NCBI GenBank assembly: GCA_959347315.1
Contig: OY365809.1
Coordinates: 8,212,790-8,276,789, forward strand
Direction of reading: 5' to 3'
Source of the DNA: Bimastos eiseni
Lineage: Eukaryota; Annelida; Clitellata; Crassiclitellata; Lumbricidae
Length of the DNA: 64,000 nt
Of this stretch, positions 9,855 through 20,395 are shown piece by piece. The position numbers and the translations under genes are program-made. The notes beneath the pieces are model-generated. The model was not told the origin of the DNA. It did not search any database and saw only the letters and a list, made by a program, of their open reading frames with translations. The first letter of the stretch is position 1. The number at the start of each line of letters is the position of its first letter.

Positions 9855-10665
9855 CCACAGCCGTGACTATTAAATCGTTGAGGTGATTTGCGTAAATCCT
9901 CTGCAGAGCATGTCTTTTCGACCCCATCATCGTCATCATACCTCGCCAGCGACTTGTCAATGCAGTAGATAGCATCTTTAGTATGCGTACTACTTAAGTC
10001 ATTTCTCTCCGATCTTTCGAATTTCACCGTCCAATTCAACTGCTTGAAACTCGCGTCGCTATATCTCTTTCTGTCGACAGAGGACGGCTCAGATATGTTC
10101 TGCGCATGTGCTGCCTTATTACCGGAAGCGCTGCTGACGTCTGGTAAGTTCGTTACTTTAAAATTGACGGGACAGTCGAGCGGGACTTTGTGGCCGACGG
10201 GATGCAAGACGTTGTTCAGCGTTTTTATGTCATTGCGAATGTTATCACCGTCGGGGGCGCCAGAGACACAAGAGGGACTCGAGGAATTATTTTCACGGCG
10301 CCGGCGTCGCTCGCGTACGCAAAGCCAAATCACGACTGTCGTTGCTATGACGATGATCGGTATCAATACGCCGAGGCAGATGATCACGACGAGTTGTTGG
10401 GCCATGCTGTGTGACGTCATCGTAACGCGCGTACCGTTGGACGTGACGTTCGGTGATTGTTCGGCATTGCTTTCGCAATGGCTCCCGGTAAAGCCGGTAG
10501 CACAGAGGCATCGATAAACGTTGTCTAGATCGACGTAACACGTTCCGGAGTTTCTACATTGACTGTGCGAACACTGGTCGGTCAGACTAGTGCCGCAGTC
10601 CTTTCCACTGAAGCCATTGGGACAAAGACATTGAAAGCCGTTAACATCGTCCACGCAACTTCCAC
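9855..10665 (-). CDS. Delta: Delta exon 9: EGF5-6, transmembrane helix and cytoplasmic tail
   Basis: Acceptor TGTGTACACAG, phase 1. GSCVDDVNGFQCLCPNGF completes EGF5. DQCSHSQCRNSGTC to GFTGSHC is EGF6. A juxtamembrane stalk with sequons (NVTSNGT) follows. The transmembrane segment is about residues 461-487 (QLVVIICLGVLIPIIVIATT then VVIWLCV) with stop-transfer RERRRRR. The tail holds NIRNDIKTLNN (about 511-522), which resembles the N-box of Drosophila Delta used by Mind bomb/Neuralized E3 ligases. The frame ends at TAA (9851-9853), but that stop lies inside a perfect donor GG|GTAAGT. Splicing at 9855 would continue the tail in exon 10, and failure to splice gives a protein ending SHGCG. Confidence 0.93.
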
Positions 10666-11035
10666 CTGTGTACACAAAACAACAATAGAGTCTTTTAAGA
10701 TCGAGTGTCTGCCGAACTAATATTGACGAAGAGGAAGTAGACGATATAGTAACCTTAGACGGCGATATATTGAGCTCAGTCGTGCTAAGAATAATCTGCA
10801 AACGAAGACTATAGACTGAGCGATATCGACGCAGTACATAAACCCCAATCAAAATTCAGTGTCATTTCTCACCGGGAGTGGACTATAATTAGACCAACAG
10901 TTGCGCTTTTGGATTTGAATTGAATTAAAGAGTTTTATTGATTACCAATTAGCAGCATGAAATCAATTCAACCGAACAATATGTAGCAAGAATATAACAT
11001 TATATTGAAGAATGTGTCTTTTAGCGGACAGGAAG

Positions 11036-11240
11036 AGTCCTCGTCTAGAGGAACATCTCCTCATCTGAAAGAACATGCCCTCGTATGAATGAAAATGTCC
11101 TCATCCGAAAGAACATGTCCTCATCCGAAAGAACATGTCCTCATCCGAAAGAACATGTCCTCATCCGAAAGAACATGTCCTCATCCGAAAGAACATGTCC
11201 TCATCTGTAAGACGTGTCCCCCCTCTGCAAAGGATGTGTC
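11036..11240. repeat. 20-bp minisatellite in Delta intron 8
   Basis: Five or more exact copies of TCATCCGAAAGAACATGTCC (11101-11200), with degenerate copies on both sides. Confidence 0.95.
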
Positions 11241-11936
11241 CATTTTTGAACATTGAACAGGCAATGGTCAGCTGCCATTTCATACACTGCAGACTATCAT
11301 GAGCTGAAGCAGTTTTTTAAATCTCAATTGAATCTACTAATCTGTCGTTTCGAGTAGAAAAGTATCTCACACGATAATCATTCTAAAAATTGGTATTTCT
11401 GCGTTTATTTCCCGTGTTGTAGAATATATTAAGCGGTGGCTGTTGAACTTAGATGAACAATTGAACAAGACTGTGCCCTGATTGACGTCTAGTCTACATG
11501 AAACACCTAAATGGCAATTCAATATTAATGTCTTGACTCATAGTCCTACATAGATAAATCGCAACCAACAATTATCGAAACATTTCCTTCTAAAATCAAC
11601 AGCGTAGCCAAACTTCTGAAATGGAGTCAGTTTTGATTTCATACTGTTACAAGCATCATCGATTAAGAAATTCTTTTCATTTTATCAATCATGATTTTAA
11701 ATCAAACCATTGACGATCGATTTAGTGGGCTACGCAACTGCCCTAATGAACATCTGTCTTTCTGTTTGTCAGTCTGTTTACATTCTGTGCTTGTCTTTTC
11801 TGGCCGGTGTTCGATATTAAACAATTTTTGATAGTTCACAGCGGAATGGAAAATGGTCTTAATATCCACAGAAACCCACTTAGGTAATAAACAGTCCTAG
11901 CTAAGTTAGCTAAATCGAAACGTGGTGTGCACTCAC

Positions 11937-12036
11937 CGTTTAAACATGGACTTGATTGGCATTCGTCAATTTTTGACTGACATCTGTCTCCCGTATAACC
12001 GGATGGACAGCTACACACGTAACCGATCTCATTCTT
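11937..12036 (-). CDS. Delta: Delta exon 8: end of EGF4 and start of EGF5
   Basis: [19 protein letters not shown] ends EGF4. [13 protein letters not shown] opens EGF5, a calcium-binding type by its D-E-C start and downstream CVDDVNGFQC. CQSSPC fits the O-glucose consensus CxSx(P/A)C. Acceptor TTCTAACAG, phase 0; strong donor AACG|GTGAGT, phase 1. Confidence 0.92.
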
Positions 12037-12451
12037 CTGTTAGAAGAAAGAACAGCACCGTCACAAGTACCAGAATAATCAACCAACTGAGTTGACAAAG
12101 CATGACACGCCAGGATACAATTGGTGCAGCACAGAGATGCAGCCAGTGAATGTTGCCTATCAAAACGTCATGATGACTAAGAAAGAAAGTGCAGCTGGAG
12201 TGTCACTTCTTTCTGAATAATGTAGGCCTACATAGTTGTACTTTACCTGTTTCAGAAGATCAGGCTGTACCACAGAGAAGCAGCCCATGGAGGAAGGTAA
12301 ACAATTTGAAAGGGATAGCATATCACATACTACTTATATCCACAGCTGTAATTCAACTAGTACTTAATTGCAATTGTAATAACGACCATTTATCTAGCGC
12401 CGTCGGTAGCAAGCTACTTCTAGGGTGCTTTGCATGATGATACCAAAACTG

Positions 12452-12962
12452 CAGGTGATACAGTGAGTATTAGACATTGCAGAAATAACATATCCGATAC
12501 AACTATTCTACTGATTCGGAGGACAAATCCAGACCGTGCAAGTGGCTCCGTTGAGACACGGGTCAGTGGGGCATTGTCGTTGAGGAGTGGCACAGGTGGT
12601 TCCTGTGAATCCTGTCGGACATTGACAGACGAATCCCTCGGGTCCACTGTTGAAGCACGTTCCTCCGTTACTACACGGCATGTTGTTCGTGCAGAACTGT
12701 AGGTCTGAAGAAGAGACGATCAGAGAAAGAAGAGGAATAGAGGCGCAGAATAAACGCCATAATTATATTCGTCTTAACAATCGACATTTAATTTGTTGCA
12801 TTGAGCGAAGACGGAGACAGATGAAGTTGCAATGAACTAAAGATAAACGTTTCAGTTTTCACTCATCAACTGAGTCCGATTAAGACGTAAAACCAATTCT
12901 CGAACGAGACCCTATACAGGTGGTACATTGATTATTAGACCTCGCAGAAATAACATATCCGA
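12452..12962. repeat. Direct repeat pair flanking Delta exon 7
   Basis: Copies at about 12452-12500 and 12913-12962 share AGGTG(A/G)TACA, G(A/T)TTATTAGAC-like and the exact GCAGAAATAACATATCCGAT core. Both are in the same orientation, with the exon between them. Confidence 0.8.
12535..12704 (-). CDS. Delta: Delta exon 7: EGF3 and start of EGF4
   Basis: LQFCTNNMPCSNGGTC opens EGF3 and CQCPTGFTGTTC closes it. QCPTDPCLNGATCT starts EGF4. CSNGGTC and CLNGATC fit the O-fucose consensus C-x4-(S/T)-C. Acceptor TCTTCAG, phase 1. The donor ACG|GTCTGG is weak (no GTRAGT), but it is needed to join in phase 0 to exon 8, giving an EGF4 loop of normal length. A near-identical 45-bp direct repeat flanks this exon on both sides (12452-12500 and 12913-12962). 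Confidence 0.88.
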
Positions 12963-13278
12963 TGTCTCTATCTCAGGCTCTGCTTCTTTCTCAGTTTCTG
13001 TCGCTTCCTCTCACTCTATGTCTACTTATGTTTCTGTCTACTTTCTTTGCATCTGTTTCTGCCTGTCTTGCTCTTTGCTTCAACCTCTGTTTTTGACAAT
13101 TTATCTACCTCTGGGCCCTGTACCTCTTCTGCGTCGGCCTCTCAACCTATGCCTTTGCTTCTCTCTTTAATCCTCTGCGTTCGTCTCTCACCCGTTTCTA
13201 CCCGTTTGCATATCTTCCTTTTATCAAGTGTTACTTAATCGCTCTATAGAAATGCCTACGTCACACTCACTGCGGCAT

Positions 13279-13443
13279 TGACTAACAGATAATACATAGG
13301 CGGTATAAACTATAGAATACACTACAAAGGCGGCATAGACTAAAAAGACAATGCAAAGGCGGCATAGACTTAAAAGACAATACAAAGGCGGCATAGACTA
13401 AAAGACAATAGGCGACATAGACTAAAAGACAATACAAAGGCGG
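13279..13443. repeat. About 31-bp minisatellite in Delta intron 6
   Basis: Five to six imperfect copies of a unit containing GGCGGCATAGACTAAAAGAC then AATACAAA, one of them shortened. Confidence 0.85.
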
Positions 13444-13648
13444 CTGAGAAGAGAAGCAGCAAAGAAAACGGAGCGATAAAATGAATGAGAAATGGGAGGG
13501 ACAGGAAGAGGAGAGTATTGCAAGAGAGAAAATGCAGGCCTACTTGCTGGATGAGCTAAAAATGATTATAAAAACACGACGAAACAATTACGACGACGAC
13601 GAAAATGATGAGACAAGTGAGGATCAGTAGGAAGAACACCTGTCGTAC

Positions 13649-13785
13649 CGTTTCTGCAGTAGAGTCCTCCCCATCCTTCTCTGCAGTTGCATTCGCCAGG
13701 CAGTTGACACGTGCCATGCTCCATGTCACAACCCAACGCCGGCTGACAAATGTCGCAGAACAACCCAGTCCAACCGGGGAAACAG
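13649..13785 (-). CDS. Delta: Delta exon 6: end of EGF1 and EGF2
   Basis: [13 protein letters not shown] closes EGF1. Then [20 protein letters not shown] and [10 protein letters not shown] form EGF2 with six cysteines. The short-loop EGF type with xxHGTCxxPGECxCxxGWGGxxC is specific to the first repeats of Delta/Jagged ligands. Acceptor TTTGCAG and donor AACG|GTACGA; phase 2 in and phase 1 out. Confidence 0.93.
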
Positions 13786-14359
13786 CTGCAAACATTAACT
13801 CATTCCGTGACCATCAACGCCGTAGAACAAAGCCAACGACATGACTTAAGTAATTGTGGAACAAAGAAGGTCATGGACTGATTGACTCTCTTTTGATTAT
13901 TTTCAAGAGGAAGACTATCCCGAACACAGGGTCAACAACCTGTAGCATTGTACTGGGTACTACATGGATGACCAAGCCAAGAATAACATGGGTGAGACAT
14001 AGGGTGAAGTAGTACCCATGGGTCAGATATGGGATGGAGCAGTTCCAACAATGCACAAGGAAGAATCGTGCACTCAATGCGTTGAGGAATAAGTAAGTAG
14101 AGCAAAGTGTCGCAGGTAAACGGGAGGCATGGATATATTATGGGATACCACACATCGGATCAGACGAGACGATTCATTTAGCGCAACTTCCATAGGACAG
14201 AAAATATCACCTCTCAACACGTCTTAGTAAATGGTTACGATCACCCAGGGCCCGTTGTGGTGATGCCTATAATAGGCGCTTACGACTACAATAATAGCCA
14301 TTGGGAAACTCAATCCAAACAGCTAATGTTGTGGGTGCTGTATGATCAGAAGTCTCAGT

Positions 14360-14560
14360 TATTGTCATCATCATCATTGTCATGATCATCACCAGCATCA
14401 TCAGCATCATCGTTATCATCATCAGCAGCATCATCGTCATAATCATCAGCATCATTAGCATTATCATCATCATTATCATCATCATTATCATCATCATAAT
14501 CATCATCATCATCATCATCGTCATCGTCATGACCAACGTCGATCGTCATCATCATCATCG
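14360..14560. repeat. CAT/ATC trinucleotide repeat in Delta intron 5
   Basis: Nearly pure CATCAT and CATCGT runs. Long Met, Asp or Ile frames across it are artefacts. Confidence 0.95.
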
Positions 14561-14603
14561 CAGACGTGGTCGTCGTCGTCTTCATTCTTATCTGGTATCT
14601 CAC

Positions 14604-14664
14604 CGGCATTGATCAGGAGCGTTGCAAGAACCGTTTCCATAGTTGCAATTGTTCGAACAGATTG
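14604..14664 (-). CDS. Delta: Delta exon 5: 61-nt exon, first half of EGF1
   Basis: Acceptor TTCTGTTGCAG and donor CG|GTGAGA frame 61 nt that read AICSNNCNYGNGSCNAPDQC and a split Arg codon. This is the start of the first EGF repeat, with C-x3-C-x6-C-x5-C spacing, completed by exon 6 ([11 protein letters not shown]). Phase 1 in and phase 2 out fit both neighbours exactly. The size equals human JAG1 exon 5 (61 bp, from memory). Confidence 0.92.
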
Positions 14665-14920
14665 CTGCAACAGAATAACATACGACAGAGTGTAGAGCAT
14701 CCGTGAGATGACTACTGGATAGCCGTTGAAAACGCATCGCATTAGCTCACTGCAAATATTCACCGCTCATCATGATTGCATTGATGCATATGAACAGACA
14801 GTGGAACCATCCGACCATCCGTCGGAAATGGAGCCTGGATGACATTCCCAAAGAGTATAATTCATGTATCACTCTTCCAGTCATCCTCCTCCTTTATTGG
14901 ATTGGTTCAAATAGTCTACA

Positions 14921-15195
14921 AGAACAGTGGAATATAAGAACGGACGCAGAAACAGTGGAATGTAAGAACGGACGCAGGAACAGTGGAATGTAAGAACGGA
15001 CGCAGGAACAGTGGAATGTAAGAACGGATGCAGGAACAGTGGAATGTAAGAACGGATGCAGGAACAGTGGAATGTAAGAACGGATGCAGGAACAGTGGAA
15101 TGTAAGAACGGATGCAGGAATAGTGGAATGTAAGAACGGAAGCAGGAACAGTGGAATGTACGAACGGATGCAGGAACAGTGGAATGTAAGCATTG
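14921..15195. repeat. 28-bp minisatellite in Delta intron 4
   Basis: About ten head-to-tail copies of a unit reading ACAGTGGAATGTAAGAACGG then ATGCAGGA, with few differences. Divergent copies extend to about 15270. Confidence 0.95.
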
Positions 15196-15769
15196 TCACA
15201 TGGGAACTATGGAGCGCATGGATGGACGAAAAAGCAGTGGAACGAAAGAGTGGACGCAGATACGTTGGAAAGTAAGAAGGAACTCGAAGTTCAAATCCAA
15301 GCAATTTTTATATGAGCGAATTAGTTGGTAATTAACTTGTTCATTTTCTTAACTCAAAGTCAGAATCATTCCTCACTACTATTAAGATTTTTATTTTAAG
15401 AACCTTAATTGGTCCAAAATAAACAGAAAACAGTTCTACTAAGTCATCCGCATTGCTAAAAATGAGCAAAAACCCATAAAGCATTGACCTCCTTTGCAAG
15501 GGTCATGACCCAGTTACATCTTTAATTAAGACTAAGCGAAGAATCACTCTGCTAAACCAAATTCAAAAACGTTTTCAGCTGCAGCAGAATAAAGCAGCAG
15601 AGACGAATCTGTCTACGTAAACGATATCTCGGGAACTTAAATGCAAATAATTCTTAGAATAAGGCAAAAGTTTTCAAAATGTGGCTGAACCTTTCGGAAA
15701 ATAAGACTCAATCTTCAAGAAAATCCGAATTTTTTATAAGAATGCATAATTGCTTTATAAAAAAAAATT

Positions 15770-16005
15770 TGTGGCACGGTGGCTGATCGGTTAGCGCGGG
15801 CGGCCCGAAACACTCAGTGTGCGCTGAATGAGCGGGTTCGACTCTCGTCGAGGCGTCAGTCAGTCACTGTGTAGGGACCTTGAGCTAGTCCTTCGCGCAC
15901 AATTGCTCTACAGTACAACTGCAATTGCACCGTCGAGGCATGTGCACTTCTGAGCAGAAGATGTTGGAAGAAGGGCGAGAAATATTTCAAGATTTTTCAA
16001 TCTTA
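15770..16005 (+). mobile_element. tRNA-derived SINE in Delta intron 4
   Basis: An RNA polymerase III A box (GTGGCTGATCGGTTAGCGCG, 15779 on) and B box (GGTTCGACTC at 15835-15844) are spaced as in a tRNA gene. A unique body follows, ending in ACTTCTGAGCAGAAGATG and TTGGAAGAAGGGCGA. The latter tail recurs at 53096-53135. The 5' part does not fold into a full tRNA cloverleaf by eye, so it is a SINE rather than a tRNA gene. Confidence 0.65.
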
Positions 16006-16060
16006 ATAAGTATAATAGTCTTTTAATTGATCCTAGACGTAGCCACCTCCAGCGTCCTAC

Positions 16061-16330
16061 CGGTGGTGCAATAGTTCTGTGGGTCGGTCCATCCGTCGTC
16101 GCAGACTTTCGTGCCATTGGAACTGCACTGGTAATGACCGAGGTTATCGTGACGCGATTTGCAGTATATAGAACAGTTTGGTCCGTAGGTGTTCGCAGCA
16201 CAGACAACGCGAAGGCTATAATCGAGGCGAGAGTTGTTTTCGACGTATTTATAAGAAAAGCTTGTCCACAGATGGCTTGGAGATAGAAACTCGTTTCTGA
16301 CCAACGGTTGCAACGTCGGGTCAGAGGTTT
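16061..16330 (-). CDS. Delta: Delta exon 4: linker and DSL domain
   Basis: 90 codons, phase 1 at both ends, acceptor TTGTCTGTAG and donor G|GTAGGA. The DSL domain (about residues 168-213) has all six cysteines: YSLRVVC, TYGPNC, IYC, DNLGHYQC, TKVC and NYC. RVxCxxxYYGxxC and GHYxC are the family hallmarks. DSL binds Notch EGF repeats 11-12 in known ligands. Oddity: the last inter-cysteine loop, CDDGWTDPQNYC, is two residues longer than the usual CxxGWxGxxC. Sequons occur at NNS, NCS and NGT. Confidence 0.95.
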
Positions 16331-16985
16331 CTACAGACAACAACCAACAGGATTCTTAGATAGAACCTCCAACGAATTCTCGCATTTTATTACTATTCTA
16401 TTAAAATATTATCTGAAACTCAATTGAATTAGACTATGGAACTAACATACAGTAATGGTTTGCTGGCCAGTCTAGACAGTGCGAAAGCTACAGTTGGACG
16501 ATCCTACGGAGCACCACAACTGGGCAATCCTGCCAGTGGAACACAACAATTGGACCGTCTACGATACGGTATAATTGGAAACCCTGCTAGTGGAACCATG
16601 CAATAAAAATACAACTGACCAACTCTAACTTCTCACGAAACAATTCCTTAGGGTTAACTCTTGAACGACACCAGATGTGAACATGATAAACATCATTTGC
16701 CGCAATGATAGCTTGGATTTTGGTGATAAATAAAATGAGTGAATTTGAAAATAAATAAAATTTTAATGCTATCACAATAAATTATTTATTCCAAATTTGA
16801 GCGGCACCAGAAACAGTAAAGTGTGTGTGTGTGCGTGCGTGTGTGGGAGAGATAAAGAGAAACAGAGAGACAGACAGACAGACAGAGAAAAAGAGAGACG
16901 GAGAGACAGAGAGAATTATGTGTGGCGTGAATGGTAGCCAAGTTGATGCGTTAAGAGTTCTAACGTAGTATTTGTGAGATCTCAC

Positions 16986-17037
16986 TTGTAGCGGCTGTTG
17001 AATTGCATTTGGCTTCGATGACCAACAAAAAGGAGCC
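16986..17037 (-). CDS. Delta: Delta exon 3: 52-nt micro-exon closing the MNNL domain
   Basis: Between acceptor TTTTCAG and donor A|GTGAGA the 52 nt read GSFLLVIEAKCNSTAAT plus one base. This is the invariant strand GTFSLIIEAW of Delta/Jagged ligands that must follow WP at the end of exon 2. It enters in phase 0 and leaves in phase 1, matching both neighbours. It is too short for ordinary ORF finding. A sequon (NST) lies within it. From memory, human JAG1 exon 3 is also 52 bp. Confidence 0.9.
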
Positions 17038-18101
17038 CTGAAAATGTTAACAAATAGTGTCAACTGAAAGCCTTGCAGTCCATCATAATCTGGAAGTTAG
17101 ACTTTTGCATCGGAAACCACGTGATAGAACTCTAGTCATATCTTCTCTGATTGCGATTTGATTTCTCTGGTGGATTCTGACTTCGATTACAGTTACATTC
17201 GATGCAAACAATCGATTGACATCTTGTGTATTGTGAAAGTGGCGCTACAGAAGTTATCAGGTCAGATTAGATTGTTCGCTACCTTAGGCTGTACTTATTT
17301 CAACGTGTGCGTTGGCTCATTTATGTAGCTCATTTACTTAACTGCATTACTTTCATATCTTAGAAGTAGCTTGCTACTGATTAAGCTATAGAAATTGTCA
17401 TCGTTGCATTACATTACACATCAGCCGACTTTCTTGCAAATGGAAGCCTTGCGATTCGAACACAATGCACAATTTTTTTCTATACACAATTTTTACTTGA
17501 CTCTGTTCCAAACTAATTATATTGCGCCAGACACCGGTTTCCTCTTTAAGAGCCAAGAGGACCAATGGTTGGTGATGAGCAATAACATTCTGAAAGAAGG
17601 TCAGAACCTACAACCAACGAATCTACTAAAACGCAATCGTAATTTCAATCTCAGAATTTCAACAGCGTCCAAAAAAGCGATTCGTGGGAAAAATGTGCAA
17701 AATGCTCTGGAAGTTGTAGGCGGTTGATAGGTGGAAGTTAAATCGGTTACAGGTCAAGACCTAAATGGGTCGGGCAGGCGAATAACACGTGAAGGTAACT
17801 ACGTGAGTCTGTAAGCCAATCAACAACTGTAGCTTAACCACGTTTAGTGCACCTGGAGGTTTGCACGCGCCTCTAGCTCTTCACACTCTGAGATAATCGG
17901 AACATCGTGCGTCATATGATGCTGACTTCATCAGTCACGTGTCCTTCAGCTGAGTCAGCTGTTCTGTAACGTTTGGACTGGTCTGCACAACGACTTCCAA
18001 CTTCCAGGCTCTAATCGTTTGTAAGAAATAAACTGTTCATACAAATTCTGAGAGAATCTACTACGAATATGGAGCGATTAATTCGTCCCTTGACTACTCA
18101 C

Positions 18102-18350
18102 TGGCCAGGAGAAATCGAAGTCGATATCGACACTGTAATAGGATTGGTTTGTCTGCTCGTCTCTCTGGGAAGTCGTCGACGAAAACTGTTCACCGTATGA
18201 GCACTGACTTGGCGAAGCGGAGAGCTTGTAGTTGCTGAGGCAGACCCGGAAGTACAAGAGGCTCCGCGCAGCATCGGCGGATGATGTGGAACAGGTCGTG
18301 GACGAGCTGAACTTTTGCACGAGGACTTGGAACGTACCATTGCACGATAC
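18102..18350 (-). CDS. Delta: Delta exon 2: MNNL (N-terminal Notch-ligand C2) domain
   Basis: 83 codons, phase 0 at both ends. GTFQVLVQKF matches the family start (GxFeLkLqeF). LLYFRVCLSNYKLSASPSQC matches the conserved FRVCLKHYQxxxxPxxxC block, with C-S-Y-G after it. The exon ends FDFSWP, as in F-x-F-x-WP of other ligands, followed by donor GTGAGT. The acceptor is TTTCGAAG at 18351. An alternative acceptor (CTGTTGACAG at 18380, exon start 18379) is also good but would need a phase 1 donor in exon 1. The domain contacts Notch EGF repeats and membrane lipids. Confidence 0.88.
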
Positions 18351-18598
18351 CTTCGAAACAGAATTGAAGATAACAGCCGCTGTCAACAGATCATTTAGAA
18401 CAACGGAAAACGGTAAAGTTAATCGAGAATCTTCTTGAAGCACATGCTGACTGACATTTCAACTGTCTTTCGTGTATTTCTGCAATTAATTTTAATCAGC
18501 ATATTTTATTAATCAAATAAACTTTGCTCGGTTAGCTACATATGTTAGAGCGTGTATCAAGGCGTATCTCGGCTGGATTATATATTTAACAATGCATA

Positions 18599-18948
18599 AT
18601 ATATATACATATACATATATATATCCCAACGATATGACTTGCTTCAGAGATTTTAATATTAGGTTGTTTATAGCAAAGCCCTAACACGTTGGCCTTAATT
18701 AAAATGGTGTGGCAACTATTGAAACAAGCAGGTGGGGTCGAAGGATCGAACTCAATCAATTCAAAATGCCTATAATAGAGACCATGCTCATATTTGCAAT
18801 GAATTCATCGAAGCCATTGTATGTTGATATAGGCCTATTTAGCCTCCAAAACCTCTGCACACGATAATCGCATCTGAAGTGGCCAGAAACTATAAACAGT
18901 AATTATCTGGCAACGAAGCTTAAAGTCCAAAGTGACACACTAAATCCT

Positions 18949-18950
<2 letters not shown>
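18599..18950. other. Delta intron 1, start: no feature except a short TA run
   Basis: ATATACATATACATATATAT occurs near 18601-18624. The rest is unique AT-rich intron sequence with a TAGGCCTA at 18833. Confidence 0.4.
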
Positions 18951-19022
<72 letters not shown>

Positions 19023-19160
19023 GCCATATTAATAATAATAAAAATATTAATAATAAGCCATCGTAATAATAATAATGATGGTGATGGTGATGGTGCCGGT
19101 GACGGTGACGATGACGATGATGATGATGATGATGATGATAATAATAATAATAATAACAAT
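18951..19160. repeat. AAT and GAT trinucleotide repeat, Delta intron 1
   Basis: About 70 bases of pure AAT, then mixed AAT, GGTGAT and GATGAT runs. Confidence 0.95.
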
Positions 19161-20214
19161 AGCAGCAGTAGGCCTATCTCGATCACAGTCTCAGTGCATG
19201 GTTGTGAATCTGAGCGAATTCTAGAAAGGCAATTATTGTCTGTGTTGGTACACGACTCTGTGTCTCCGTGACCACTTATAAGATGACCTCAAATGACCTC
19301 CTGCGATTGGCTGTCATTCGATTTTCTTTGTCATTTGTCGATTGTTGTCACGATTCGATTCCGTTCGACTCTTCTTATCGTTTCTGATTTATGCTGCCTC
19401 GTATCCGCTTCTTCAGTTCCAGGTAATTAACTGGTAACGCCTCAACACATTCCCATTTCACACTCAGCTGTTCGCCTGCATTTCTGCCAAAGATGAGTTT
19501 GAGGATGCCCCCGATCCTCTCGCACTTCCTCCATTTACCCCTGATCAACCTTTTCCTCACATTCCTCATCCATCTTATCCTCTCAGTACGCTGCATAGGT
19601 GATCCCTCTCCTCGTCCTCATCCCATTCATCCTCTTATCATCCTCCCTGTCGTTGTCGTCCTCCTCCTCCTCCTCTGTCTGTCTGTCTGTGTCTGTACTG
19701 CCCATAGTCGTTCATGTAGGGTCGTTCAAAAGCCAACAGACAGCGTCATTTGATCAACGCACTCCTATAGAGTCTTTTTCCTTTTCGCTCGTGTTTGGTC
19801 CCTGCTGCTGGGTTTCTTTCCATGACCTTCTGCCTTGTCCATTCGCTTTCTCCATCCCGCTTGCCTTCTCTTTACAGCGCGCTCTCCATATTGTTTCCCG
19901 CTCCAGTTCGGCTTCGACCATTCTCACGCTGTCCGTCGCTCTGTCTGCCTCTCCGTCTCTCTGCCTATGTCTCCGCCTCTCTCCGTCTCTTAATCTATGT
20001 CCGACTGTCTCGCTCTCCCTCCATCTCAGCATCTATGTCTCTGTCTCTGTATCTCTTTCCCTTCGTGTCCTGAGACCAATCAACATCCGAAGTTAGGACA
20101 TACAAGCGCCTGACAGTCCATTTCTCGGTCTCTGCCTATCCCATTTCTTAATGTCGCATCTACCATCATATGTCGGTGTGTCCAACCGTCTGCATATCTG
20201 TCTGTCTGTTTATC

Positions 20215-20343
20215 GGTATATATATATATATATATATGTTTGTCTGATTGTCTGTCTGCACGTATACGTCTGCATTTCAATCTGTATGCTTGTCGTTTTG
20301 TCCGTCTGTCTGTCCGTCTGTCTGTATGTCCGTCTGTCTGTCC

Positions 20344-20383
<40 letters not shown>

Positions 20384-20395
20384 GATTGTCTGTCC
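20215..20395. repeat. TA run and TGTC tetranucleotide repeat, Delta intron 1
   Basis: A TATATATA run at 20215-20237, then TCCGTCTGTCTG and pure TGTC repeats (20340-20385). Confidence 0.95.

Noticed and set aside
10044..10517. 157-codon plus frame opposite Delta exon 9
   Set aside because: Shadow of the real minus-strand exon, whose EGF and transmembrane content is unambiguous.
17395..17727. 110-codon plus frame in Delta intron 2
   Set aside because: No recognisable motif, no splice sites of note, antisense within an intron. Probably chance.
18380..18443. Start codon at 18441-18443 as the true N-terminus of Delta
   Set aside because: The stretch before the MNNL domain is a poor signal peptide and is rich in pyrimidine tracts ending in AG. 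Splicing from an upstream signal exon fits better, though this is not excluded.
19375..19596. 73-codon Arg/Lys-rich minus frame
   Set aside because: No family match that I recognise, and it is bordered by simple repeats. Not supported as an exon.
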